Positions 40,126-48,618 of a stretch of DNA of 64,000 bases are shown in pieces. How positions within the stretch are numbered: position 1 is the stretch's first letter; each line of letters opens with the position of its first letter. The stretch is from Evansella sp. AB-P1. GTDB taxonomy: Bacteria; Bacillota; Bacilli; Bacillales; Salisediminibacteriaceae. Both the position numbers and the translations under genes were made by a program. The notes beneath the pieces were generated by a model. The model made no database searches. It was not told the origin of the DNA and saw only the letters and a list, made by a program, of their open reading frames with translations. The stretch is taken from positions 62,001 to 126,000 of the forward strand of contig NZ_JARUKY010000002.1 of the NCBI RefSeq assembly GCF_029688925.1. Direction: 5' to 3'.

Positions 40126-41487
40126 TTAAAAGTGCGTTAAAGAGGCAGCAAAAAGTAGAATTTGTATTATAGAAGGAGGAGTTTTCCCTTCCATTTGTCT
40201 AAATTCACTTTTGGAAGGCTTAATATTCACTTCTAAAATCCAAACGCGATTACGATTATCAACCATAAAGTCAAAACCTAATTCCCCGTAAATTCCGCTT
40301 GCTTCTTGATCTATAACATTTGCACATTGAAGAGCAAGCTCTCGCAAAAGTCGATCCATTTGGAGGGCTTCATTTTTGGACATTAGATTTTCTAGAACAT
40401 CTATTGATTTTTTTTGTGTTCCCCCTTGTGAGAGGTTAGAAACTATTTTATTTTTCTGTCCTATTCTTGCAATAGAAGAGCACGTTTCCCAATAACCACG
40501 ATGATTTTTTATGCAAAGAATTCGAAAGTCTATAGCTGAATCAAAGATTTCTTTCGTATATATTTTTTGTTGTACTAGATACAACCTTCTATTTATTCTA
40601 TCTTTTAATAGCATTAAAAGTTCATTTAAAGAAGTAGATATTTTTGTTTCCCAATCACTATCTTGCGGGTACGTGATTAAATAACGGTTCTCACTTTGTT
40701 TTTCTATAAGAATAATTCCTGATCCTTCTTTTCCCCAAAAAGGTTTTAAGTAAATAGAGGTATAACGTTCGAACATATCTAATAAATCCTTTTTTGATCG
40801 CAAATGTCTCGTTTCAGGAATATAGGGTTGTAGAATTGGTTCATTATAGAAGAAAGTAAAGGTTTTCCACTTGTGTATGAATTGATCATTAAAATACGGA
40901 ATATGGAACTCCTTTAAAAGGTTGAAAAAATTCTGTCCTCTCGTGGAGAATTCTTGATCTCTTCGACCGATACGGTTATAAATAACTTGTGGTAAAAGAA
41001 AGTTTTCTTCACACCATTTATTATCTCGAAGGACGAATCCATCTACAAAAGAACCATTTACATTCTTATAAGAGAAAACAAAGAATGGAATAAATAATTT
41101 AGACGCTTGTTTTGCCATTTCTTTTATATATGGTGTGATTATTCCAAAGGGCTCTTCAATATCCGTTCTTATATCACCAAGAACGACACCGACTGTAGGA
41201 CCTAAATGAAACTTCATATTGGCTGAGTCGTATATACATTGAATTCTCTCTTGTTTAGGAATTGCTAGCTTTGAAAATACTGTTGATTGTAATTTCATCG
41301 TAGAATCATCAAGCAGTGGATCAACAACAACTTCAACACTCATGGATAAAATATGGTTACACATGGTTGCAGTCATCGGTGATTGAATATTCCATAAGGA
41401 TGCAACCTTCTTTGGAATAATTACTTGGTTTGTTTTAATATAGTGACTTATCTCCATGTTATTAATGTAAAAAGTGAAGGAAAGCAT
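40126..41487 (-). CDS. yheD: YheC/YheD-family ATP-grasp protein, long form, copy 1
   Basis: A 453-aa long-form paralogue, similar in length to B. subtilis YheD. N-terminal domain (NNMEISHYIKTNQVIIPKK..., GPTVGVVLGDI) followed by ATP-grasp motifs NRIGRRDQEF, LKPFWGKEGSGIILIEK, FRILCIKNHRGYWETCSSIARIG, SNLSQGG and ELGFDFMVDNRNRVWILEVNIKPSK. The ATG at 41487 is preferred over a TTG three bases upstream because of spacing to GAGGGA. First of four tandem paralogues; divergent from yheB. Confidence 0.88.
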   Translation of the reverse strand: MLSFTFYINNMEISHYIKTNQVIIPKKVASLWNIQSPMTATMCNHILSMSVEVVVDPLLDDSTMKLQSTVFSKLAIPKQERIQCIYDSANMKFHLGPTVGVVLGDIRTDIEEPFGIITPYIKEMAKQASKLFIPFFVFSYKNVNGSFVDGFVLRDNKWCEENFLLPQVIYNRIGRRDQEFSTRGQNFFNLLKEFHIPYFNDQFIHKWKTFTFFYNEPILQPYIPETRHLRSKKDLLDMFERYTSIYLKPFWGKEGSGIILIEKQSENRYLITYPQDSDWETKISTSLNELLMLLKDRINRRLYLVQQKIYTKEIFDSAIDFRILCIKNHRGYWETCSSIARIGQKNKIVSNLSQGGTQKKSIDVLENLMSKNEALQMDRLLRELALQCANVIDQEASGIYGELGFDFMVDNRNRVWILEVNIKPSKSEFRQMEGKTPPSIIQILLFAASLTHF

Positions 41488-41662
41488 CAATAATCCCTCA
41501 TTTAATATCTATTGTTTAAAATTGAATCTATGTTGAATTCTCATTCCATGTTTCAACGTTAGCACTAGGTAAACCACATTTTTTACTAGGTAGTAGTGGA
41601 TATCGTATCTTATGACTAACATTGTTAAGATGTGCAGAGGATGAAAAGAAAAGGTGATACGA

Positions 41663-42805
41663 ATGGATTTTAATGCATTGTGGATAGTAGGTCTTATGTT
41701 AATTGGGGCTGTATTAGGTGGAGGGACGAACCTGATAGCCATTCGAATGCTGTTGCGCCCGTACCATGCAGTGAAAATAGGCCCCTTTCACGTTCCTTTT
41801 ACGCCAGGTCTTATTCCAAAAAGACGAGAAGACATTGCCTTTCAGCTGGGGAAGATGGTGGAGGAGCACTTAGTTACTCCTGAGGGGATTTCCAAAAAGA
41901 TTTTTGAAAGCTCCTTTCAAAAGGAAATAGAAGGGAAGTTTATTCATATTGTTCGTTCGTTTATGAATCAAGAAGGAACAATTGATTCTTTATTAGGAGA
42001 ACACTTGGGAGATCGTTGGTCAGTAAAACAGGTGAGGGATTCCTATGAAAGAACGATAAAACGTAAAATTGAGCAAGTACTTACAGAAAATAGACATAAA
42101 AGAGTTGGAGAACTTTTATCCGATGAATGGAAAAAGCAGATTGAAGGTCACATACCAACGGTGTCTCGAGGGCTTCTAAAAAAAGGAGAAGAATACGTTA
42201 ATTCACCTGAAGGTAAAGAACAAATTGACATTCTAGTAAGTCGCTATTTTGAAACGAAGGGAAATGTGGGAGGATTATTCGGAAAGATGCTACAAAGAGT
42301 ATCTCCTTCCACTTTAATTACGAAGGAGTTAACAAAACTAATTCAGGATGAAAATACAAATGATTTATTAAATCGTTTGCTAAAAAATGAATATGAAAAT
42401 ATTTTAAATAAAAGAACAGACGATATATTGTCTAGCTTTGTATTAGAAGAAAAAATTGAACAAATTGTAGAAAGTATTATAGATGAAACTCCTATCATTG
42501 GTCAGTGGAATGCCCCGGTGAAGGATTGGGCAAGGCAATATGAAGAGGTTATCGTAAAATCAATTTTTCCATCGATAGTAGAAGTAATTACTTATGTTGT
42601 AGAAAGAAATTTAGAGTCAGTTATGAAAAAGATTGGTATTCGAGAAATTGTGCAGGACCAAATAAATAATTTCCCCCTTGAAAAACTAGAAACGATGCTC
42701 CTTAGTATTGCTAAAAGAGAGTTAAAAATGATTGCTACTCTAGGAGCACTTATTGGGGCGCTAGTTGGCTTCGTTCAAGGTGTAATCATTTATATATTTT
42801 TGTAA
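41663..42805 (+). CDS. yheB: DUF445-family membrane protein YheB
   Basis: A 380-aa protein with a membrane helix at each end (LWIVGLMLIGAVLGGGTNLIAIRM at the start and IATLGALIGALVGFVQGVIIYIFL at the end) and a long helical, charged middle, the layout of DUF445 proteins. Motif PYHAVKIGPFHVPFTPGLIPKRRE near the N-terminus is family-typical. ATG at 41663 with AAAAGGTGATAC before it; the in-frame GTG 9 bp upstream overlaps that box. Divergent from the yheD/yheC block, upstream of yheA as in B. subtilis. Role unknown. Confidence 0.9.
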   Translation: MDFNALWIVGLMLIGAVLGGGTNLIAIRMLLRPYHAVKIGPFHVPFTPGLIPKRREDIAFQLGKMVEEHLVTPEGISKKIFESSFQKEIEGKFIHIVRSFMNQEGTIDSLLGEHLGDRWSVKQVRDSYERTIKRKIEQVLTENRHKRVGELLSDEWKKQIEGHIPTVSRGLLKKGEEYVNSPEGKEQIDILVSRYFETKGNVGGLFGKMLQRVSPSTLITKELTKLIQDENTNDLLNRLLKNEYENILNKRTDDILSSFVLEEKIEQIVESIIDETPIIGQWNAPVKDWARQYEEVIVKSIFPSIVEVITYVVERNLESVMKKIGIREIVQDQINNFPLEKLETMLLSIAKRELKMIATLGALIGALVGFVQGVIIYIFL

Positions 42806-42880
42806 GAAATATTTACTCTCATAGTTAAGGGTCTAAACAGGCTATTAACTTATATAAGAAAGTTGGTTTTGAACCTTTAT

Positions 42881-42916
42881 ATGACTTATATTATTTTACG
42901 AAAATAATAAGGTCAT
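42881..42916. terminator. Hairpin after yheB
   Basis: ATGACTTATATTATTTT / AAAATAATAAGGTCAT around ACG, one small bulge. Probable terminator of yheB; the 350-bp gap 42806-43155 shows no other gene. Confidence 0.5.
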
Positions 42917-43155
42917 AAGCGTTTTAAAAAAAGCTGTAAAAAATCTTCCCTGTTTTTGTTTTTTCTATTCTTATATAAATGAAAATATATGAAGCTGTAT
43001 ATCTTTTCCTAATAGTTTGAATTTTTATTCATAGGATGAATTCCACTATGTTTCATGTTATAGTCGTAAGGGTAGAATAATAAATACGTATCTTTCGTTC
43101 ATAGTATTCGTTCTGCTTCGAATGTGCGTACAAAATTTGAGGAGGAAATAGTTTT

Positions 43156-43509
43156 ATGGCAAATCCTTATGATAAGGCACACGAACTTGCCAGTGTCTTA
43201 AAAGAAAGTGAAGAGTTTACTCTCTTAAAAAATTTACACGACCAAGTAAATAGTGATGAGGTTGCAAAGCGTATGCTTGATAACTTTAGAAATGTACAAG
43301 TTGAATTGCAACAAAAGCAAATGCAAGGTGCTCAAATTACAGAAGAAGAGATTCAACAAGCTCAAAAGCAGTTTGAATTAGTTCAACAGCACGAAACAAT
43401 TTCAAAATTAATGGAATCAGAGCAACGCATGAGTCAATTAATTACAGAAATTAATAAAGTGATTACTGAACCATTAGAAGAGCTTTATGGTGCAGCACCA
43501 CAAGAATAA
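43156..43509 (+). CDS. yheA: YlbF/YmcA-family protein YheA
   Basis: A 117-aa all-helical protein (MANPYDKAHELASVLKESEEFTLLKNLHDQVN...). The family includes YlbF and YmcA of the RicAFT complex; YheA itself has no settled role. Glutamine-rich middle (QVELQQKQMQGAQITEEEIQQAQKQFELVQQ; positions about 50-80) forms a long helix. ATG behind TTTGAGGAGGAAATAG. Terminator follows. Confidence 0.92.
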   Translation: MANPYDKAHELASVLKESEEFTLLKNLHDQVNSDEVAKRMLDNFRNVQVELQQKQMQGAQITEEEIQQAQKQFELVQQHETISKLMESEQRMSQLITEINKVITEPLEELYGAAPQE

Positions 43510-43523
43510 TAAGAAAATGCTTA

Positions 43524-43560
43524 ATCGGATGTGAAAATTTTTTCATGTCCGTTTTTCTTT
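43524..43560 (+). terminator. Terminator of yheA
   Basis: GGATGTGAAAA / TTTTCATGTCC stem followed by GTTTTTC. Confidence 0.75.
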
Positions 43561-43641
43561 ATATATGAAAGAACTTGAACCAGGTACGAAAAGACCGAGT
43601 ACAAAAACCCCGTGCAACAAAATTTTACATGCATGAAGGTC

Positions 43642-43722
43642 TGCATTCCTATGAATAACCTAACCCCATACCAAACTTATTACTATTTGTTCTGATTCAC
43701 TTTTTTTGCATTCCTATGAATA
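43642..43722 (+). repeat. Two direct copies of a 16-bp sequence upstream of the HAD gene
   Basis: TGCATTCCTATGAATA at 43642-43657 and 43707-43722. The spacing is 65 bp. They lie 130-210 bp before the HAD phosphatase gene and could be binding sites; no known consensus is recognised. No gene is seen in 43510-43853. Confidence 0.5.
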
Positions 43723-43853
43723 TAAATCCAATGTAGTACGAATAAAACAGTACTTATAGCCAAGTTTTCTTTTCCGAATGGTTCTATTCATTTCTAAATG
43801 GACATATATGTATTACCAATACGGGTAAGGACCAAGGAAGGGAGTTGGCAGCA

Positions 43854-44705
43854 GTGACATTTCGTCTATTAGCGTTAGACATCGATGGTACCTTATTAAA
43901 ACCAAATCATCGGTTGGCAAAGGAAACGAAGGAAGCAATTGAGTATGTAAAAGAAAAAGGGGTGTATATCACTTTAGCAACTGGACGATCATTTCCATCA
44001 GCAAAGAAAGTTGCAAAAGCATTAAAACTTGAGGATGCATACTTAGTCACTCATGATGGAGCATTTGTAGCATCAGAATTAGAATCACCAATATTTGAAC
44101 GCAGGTTAGATTCTGAACGAGTGTACCAAATTGTGGATATATTAGAAAATTACCATTGTCATATACGGTTATTACATGAAAAATATGCAATAGGAAATAA
44201 AGTCCGTATACGTCATCATTTAATTGCTAGAATGAATATTGGTGTAGGAGACCCTCTGTTCTATCCAATCAATTATGTTGACTCACCGAGCCATCATTTA
44301 ATTGATCAACCATTAACCGTACCAAAGATAAAAGCACAGTTCTGGAATGAAAAGGAACGACAAGATGCAATGGAAGAAATAAAAGAGACTATTGGAAATG
44401 TTCATATGACTTCTTCCGCTGAAGGGAGTCTAGATATAGTAGATGGTACTGTATCTAAGGCAAAAGGTCTCCAAATTTTAGGGCGTAAATTAGGGATTTC
44501 TCTACAAGAAATGGTCACAATTGGAGCAAGTGAAAATGATGAAGAAATGATTACTCAAGCTGGGTTAGGAGTGGCGATGGGTAACGCTTCACAAGATTTA
44601 AAAAATGTAGCGGGTTGGGTAACAAGATCGAATAATCAAAATGGAGTTGGATATGCTGTTAAAGAAGTGTTTAGGAAACAGTTACATCCAGCCGTTTACA
44701 AATAA
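43854..44705 (+). CDS. yhaX: HAD-superfamily phosphatase, Cof type (YhaX-like)
   Basis: A 283-aa Cof/YidA-type HAD phosphatase. Motif I LLALDIDGTLL, motif II TLATGRS, motif III region KAKGLQILGRKLGI (Lys) and motif IV GASENDEEMITQAGLGVAMGNA. The middle is the C2B cap. GTG at 43854 is chosen because AAGGAAGGGAG lies 9 nt before it; a TTG at 43845 is too close. Such enzymes dephosphorylate sugar phosphates or flavin precursors; the substrate is unknown. Position upstream of hemZ matches YhaX of B. subtilis. Confidence 0.88.
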   Translation: MTFRLLALDIDGTLLKPNHRLAKETKEAIEYVKEKGVYITLATGRSFPSAKKVAKALKLEDAYLVTHDGAFVASELESPIFERRLDSERVYQIVDILENYHCHIRLLHEKYAIGNKVRIRHHLIARMNIGVGDPLFYPINYVDSPSHHLIDQPLTVPKIKAQFWNEKERQDAMEEIKETIGNVHMTSSAEGSLDIVDGTVSKAKGLQILGRKLGISLQEMVTIGASENDEEMITQAGLGVAMGNASQDLKNVAGWVTRSNNQNGVGYAVKEVFRKQLHPAVYK

Positions 44706-44717
44706 GAACTGAAAGTA

Positions 44718-44748
44718 AAAGGTGCGGTTTCTATTAACCGCACCTTTT
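44718..44748 (+). terminator. Terminator of the HAD phosphatase gene
   Basis: AAAGGTGCGGT / ACCGCACCTTT perfect stem, then TTGTATTT. Confidence 0.9.
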
Positions 44749-44853
44749 GTATTTAAAAGAATTGTATCATTGTCATTGCAATCTAATGCTCCCCTTGATA
44801 AAATTCAAATCGAACGTAAGATAATGTTGGTAGTTTAGAAAGGAATAAAAAGG

Positions 44854-46359
44854 ATGAATTCAATTACACTCTTCGGGATCGAGGAAAAAAATAAACGAAG
44901 TTGTGAACGGATTGTACAGTTATTTAATGATGAAGCGGAAGTGACATTTATTGAAAAAAGTGAGTCCGTTGATAAAGGGATTTACCTATCCATTTATGAA
45001 GAGGAAAATAGTGACCATTCCCTGAACGTTTATGGTTACTTAAATGAGCATGGAAAAGAAATTGGTTTTCAAGAGGTAACGTTGCAGAGAAATGATGACA
45101 AACCGAAAATCAAGTTAAAAAAACAAGGGACAAGTATCGTTCTTTTGAAATTACTTGAAAACTATACGGAAATAGAACAGCCCTGGGGTATTCTAACTGG
45201 AATTCGTCCTACGAAGCTCTATCACTTCATGAGAAAAGAAGGGAAGACAAAACAACAGATTCATGAAACTCTAAAAGAAGAGTACTTATTGAAGAGTGAA
45301 AAGATAAGCCTTCTTGAAAATATTGTAGATAGACAATTATCTGTTGTTCCTGATTTAGATCGAATAAAAGAGGAAGTAAGTATTTATATAGGAATACCTT
45401 TTTGTCCCACGATGTGTGCCTATTGTACTTTCCCTGCTTACGCTATTAATGGAAAAAATGGTTCTGTAGAGGAGTTTTTAAAAGGATTACATTATGAGAT
45501 GGAGATAACAGGTAAATGGTTAAAAGACGAAAATATTAAAGTAACAACAATCTATTATGGTGGTGGAACCCCTACAAGTATTACGGCAGAACAAATGGAT
45601 GCCTTATATGAGAAAATGTATGATGTTTTTCCAAATGTGGATCAAGTAAGAGAGCTGACAGTGGAAGCGGGACGTCCAGATACAATTACACATGAAAAAA
45701 TAGAAGTACTCAAAAAGTGGAAGGTAGATCGTATAAGTGTTAATCCTCAGTCCTTCACAGATGAAACCTTAAAAGCCATCGGGCGGCACCATTCCGTGAA
45801 AGAAACCATTGATAAATATCGACTAGCATATGAAAGTGGCTTAAGGAACATCAATATGGACTTAATTATTGGTCTCCCTGGGGAAGGGGTAAAGGAATTA
45901 AATCATACGTTAGAGGAGACAGAACAACTTCGCCCAACTTCTTTAACTGTTCATACCCTTTCGTATAAGCGAGCATCTCAGATGACGAAATATAAAGAAA
46001 AGTATAAAGTAGCAGAACGAGAAGAAATTCGAGAAATGATGCAACTTGCCAGTCGTTGGATGGAGGAGCAAGGATATGTTCCTTATTATTTGTATCGCCA
46101 AAAAAACATTCTTGGTAATCTTGAAAATGTAGGGTATGCATTACCTGAGCAAGAAAGTATCTATAATATTATGATTATGGAAGAGGTTCAAACAATTATT
46201 GGCTTAGGCTGTGGTGCTGCAAGCAAATGGGTGGATCGTAACACAGGCAAGATAGATCGTTTTGCCAATCCTAAAGATCCTCAAACCTATATTGATCGGT
46301 ATAAAGAATATACACATAAAAAAATTGATATGTTAAAGGACTTATTTTCTAGTAACTGA
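44854..46359 (+). CDS. hemZ: HemZ, radical SAM coproporphyrinogen dehydrogenase-like protein
   Basis: A 501-aa HemN-family protein. An N-terminal domain of about 170 residues (WGILTGIRPTKLYHFM near 110-126) precedes the radical SAM core: YIGIPFCPTMCAYCTFPAY with the CxxxCxxC cluster motif, YYGGGTPTSI, ELTVEAGRPDTI, RISVNPQSF and MDLIIGLPGEG. HemZ was named for anaerobic coproporphyrinogen III oxidation, but Gram-positive bacteria mostly use the coproporphyrin pathway, so its physiological reaction is not certain. AAAGGAATAAAAAGG box. Stand-alone gene with its own terminator upstream. Confidence 0.93.
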   Translation: MNSITLFGIEEKNKRSCERIVQLFNDEAEVTFIEKSESVDKGIYLSIYEEENSDHSLNVYGYLNEHGKEIGFQEVTLQRNDDKPKIKLKKQGTSIVLLKLLENYTEIEQPWGILTGIRPTKLYHFMRKEGKTKQQIHETLKEEYLLKSEKISLLENIVDRQLSVVPDLDRIKEEVSIYIGIPFCPTMCAYCTFPAYAINGKNGSVEEFLKGLHYEMEITGKWLKDENIKVTTIYYGGGTPTSITAEQMDALYEKMYDVFPNVDQVRELTVEAGRPDTITHEKIEVLKKWKVDRISVNPQSFTDETLKAIGRHHSVKETIDKYRLAYESGLRNINMDLIIGLPGEGVKELNHTLEETEQLRPTSLTVHTLSYKRASQMTKYKEKYKVAEREEIREMMQLASRWMEEQGYVPYYLYRQKNILGNLENVGYALPEQESIYNIMIMEEVQTIIGLGCGAASKWVDRNTGKIDRFANPKDPQTYIDRYKEYTHKKIDMLKDLFSSN

Positions 46360-46470
46360 ATGGATTTCATAATTGAAATATTGTTAATAAATTCGAACAT
46401 TATTTTCGATTGCAGGGAAGACGTCGACTCTAAATATATAATAAAAAAGTAGAAAGTTGAGGTGTACCAA

Positions 46471-46902
46471 ATGGATGAAAGGAAGCTACGAGACAACTTT
46501 GAACGTGCATTAAAGGTTCATCAAGATGATACTGGTCAACAATTTATGTATTCCTTGTTAGATCTAAATATAGAATATGATGAAGGGCAAGAAAAAGTTT
46601 ACATAGATGCACCTGTTACAGAAATAATGTTTAATCCCGTAGGCTTTATTCACGGAGGTATTCTTACGTATATTGCTGATACTGCTATGGGACATCTATG
46701 CGCTGCCTTTAGTGATCGACCTGGTGTAACCTTAGAATTAAAAACACAGTTTTTTCGAACGAGTAGAGATGGGAAGATTCATGCTACTGCGCAGTTTGTA
46801 AAAAAAGGGTCAAATATAAATTTTGTAGAATGTGTCCTACAAGACGATAAAGAAAGACTACTGGGTAAAGTAACGGCAACATTTTATTCGATGCAAAACT
46901 AA
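46471..46902 (+). CDS. Hotdog-fold thioesterase, PaaI family
   Basis: A 143-aa PaaI/4HBT protein. The active-site region is FNPVGFIHGGILTYIADTAMGHLC (HGG with Asp), and LELKTQFFRTSRDGKIHATAQFVKKG completes the hotdog sheet. It probably hydrolyses an acyl-CoA or aromatic-CoA. The ATG at 46471 follows GTTGAGGTGTACCAA; an in-frame GTG 9 bp upstream lies within that box. No pathway partner is adjacent. Confidence 0.88.
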   Translation: MDERKLRDNFERALKVHQDDTGQQFMYSLLDLNIEYDEGQEKVYIDAPVTEIMFNPVGFIHGGILTYIADTAMGHLCAAFSDRPGVTLELKTQFFRTSRDGKIHATAQFVKKGSNINFVECVLQDDKERLLGKVTATFYSMQN

Positions 46903-46924
46903 ACGAATATGTAATAAGCAAAAA

Positions 46925-46948
46925 TAAACCACCTTTATTAGGTGGTTT
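46925..46948 (+). terminator. Terminator of the thioesterase gene
   Basis: AACCACCT / AGGTGGTT stem with a 5-nt loop, then TCTACATTTTTT. Confidence 0.85.
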
Positions 46949-47048
46949 CTACATTTTTTGTTATGCAATAGTTTCCTACAGGACTTAGGCTGCACCTAGG
47001 CGTAATTGGAACGCCTTGTGCTTTTCTTACTTATTAGACTACTAAGTA

Positions 47049-47234
47049 TTATTGATGGAAGTAAAGCAAGCCCCCAGAAGAATGGACAATGCGACTTGGG
47101 TTTTGTAATAATCTTTTTTCTGACAATCTTCTTAAACCTAGGTTTTGTGCCTGTATATCATCTGCTGCATCTAATACCTCATTTAATACTAGCGTTCCCT
47201 GTCGATCAAATGCTGTTAAATAATATTTTCCCAT
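47049..47234 (-). CDS. yhzD: YhzD-like small protein, 61 aa
   Basis: A 61-aa protein (MGKYYLTAFDRQGTLVLNEVLDAADD...) with a beta-strand-like start and ...RRLSEKRLLQNPSRIVHSSGGLLYFHQ at the end. Length, position between hemZ and yhaO, and the opening YLTAFDxxGxxxLNE fit YhzD of B. subtilis as I recall it. ATG at 47234 with AAAGAGGTGGGGA before it; a GTG 9 bp upstream lies in that box. Function unknown. Confidence 0.7.
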   Translation of the reverse strand: MGKYYLTAFDRQGTLVLNEVLDAADDIQAQNLGLRRLSEKRLLQNPSRIVHSSGGLLYFHQ

Positions 47235-47382
47235 TTTCCCCACCTCTTTATAAGATTCATTCTATATATATTCTAATTCCCAAAGTTTATACCAAAATAA
47301 AATAGTTTTTTAACATGAGAACATTCATTCTTATTTTGTGGTAAAATATGATAAATATTACTAAAATGAAAGGGTGAAAAAC

Positions 47383-48618
47383 ATGCTCCGTTTTATTCAT
47401 TGTGCGGATATTCACCTTGGACGATCTATTCGAACTCACTATGATATGCCGCAACAACTTACTGAGAAAATAAAAAGAGCAACGTACGATTCATTTGAGG
47501 AACTCGTTTGTAAAGCTATAGAAAAAAATGTGGATTTTGTGTTAATCTCTGGTGATATTTATGATCGTGAACAACGTTATTTAAGAGGACAATGGTTTTT
47601 AAAAAAACAAGCGGAACGTCTTAACGAACAGAAAATTCCTCTCTATATTATACATGGTAATCATGACCCACTGATTGATTCTAAAGACAAAACAACGATG
47701 CCTGATAATGTCCATATTTTTAAAAAGGATGTTAAACCAATTTACATTGAAAATAAGGACCATGATCGTATTTATATTTACGGGTTTAGTTATCCTTCTA
47801 AAGCTTTTTTCGATAATCCAGCCCCACTCTATCAACATGTAGGTGATAGGGATGCCTACCATATTGCCTTACTACATGGACAAGAAAAAACACAGTTTGG
47901 TCATGAACCATATGCCCCATTTACCGTGAAGGAACTAGTGGAAAAAGATTTTGATTATTGGGCGTTAGGACATATACACAAAAGACAACTATTACATCAC
48001 AATCCACCAATTATTTATTCGGGTAATATTCAAGGTGGAAATAGAAAAGAAACGGGAGAAAAGGGAGCTTATTATGTTGAACTAACAAAGAGTAATGCAA
48101 GTTTGTCCTTTTTTAATACAGCTTCCGTATTGTGGGAGACCATATCGATTTCTATAGATAATTTAAATACAATTAATCAATTGGCAGATAGAATTGAAGA
48201 AGAAGTATATAAGAGAATAGATAATCGAGTCTATTTATTTACAATCCACATCATTGGAAATGGTGTGTTACACGATCAGCTCATAGAGGATAATGAACAA
48301 CAAAATTTACTTGCATTAATGAGAAATGATATTTTTACAACTCCTAGTGTTTGGATAGATCATATAAATGTATTAACTTCACCTTCTATTGATAGGGAAA
48401 GACTTCGAGAACAGGAGCACCTTTTAGGTGATATTGTTCGAATTGTTGATTCACTTAAGGATGAAAAGGATATTAGCAGTGTGGTCAATCCAGTGTTCTC
48501 ACATCCAATAATGAAGAAATACATAACAGATTTAGAGGAGGAGGAAATTTTAGAAATTATTGATCAGGCAGAAAAAAAATTACTTTCACCATTAATAAGT
48601 GAGGTGGAAAAATTATGA
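47383..48618 (+). CDS. yhaO: YhaO, SbcD/Mre11-like metallophosphoesterase (DNA repair exonuclease subunit)
   Basis: A 411-aa calcineurin-type phosphoesterase with all metal motifs: HCADIHLGR, SGDIYDRE, HGNHDP, LLHGQEK and ALGHIHKR, followed by a C-terminal capping part. It pairs with the SMC-like YhaN encoded by the overlapping next gene (4-bp overlap) and so resembles the SbcCD/Mre11-Rad50 nuclease. The ATG at 47383 follows GAAAGGGTGAAAAAC. In B. subtilis yhaO-yhaN-yhaM form one operon; here other genes come between yhaN and yhaM. Confidence 0.92.
   Translation: MLRFIHCADIHLGRSIRTHYDMPQQLTEKIKRATYDSFEELVCKAIEKNVDFVLISGDIYDREQRYLRGQWFLKKQAERLNEQKIPLYIIHGNHDPLIDSKDKTTMPDNVHIFKKDVKPIYIENKDHDRIYIYGFSYPSKAFFDNPAPLYQHVGDRDAYHIALLHGQEKTQFGHEPYAPFTVKELVEKDFDYWALGHIHKRQLLHHNPPIIYSGNIQGGNRKETGEKGAYYVELTKSNASLSFFNTASVLWETISISIDNLNTINQLADRIEEEVYKRIDNRVYLFTIHIIGNGVLHDQLIEDNEQQNLLALMRNDIFTTPSVWIDHINVLTSPSIDRERLREQEHLLGDIVRIVDSLKDEKDISSVVNPVFSHPIMKKYITDLEEEEILEIIDQAEKKLLSPLISEVEKL

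Noticed and set aside
44854-46359. HemZ as the modifying enzyme of the CGCGG protein
   Set aside because: HemZ is a full-length HemN-type protein in its usual place, has no SPASM-type extension at sight, and is 41 kb away.
47006-47305. 99-aa plus-strand frame over the YhzD-like gene
   Set aside because: Antisense shadow; the minus-strand gene has the ribosome site and a family match.
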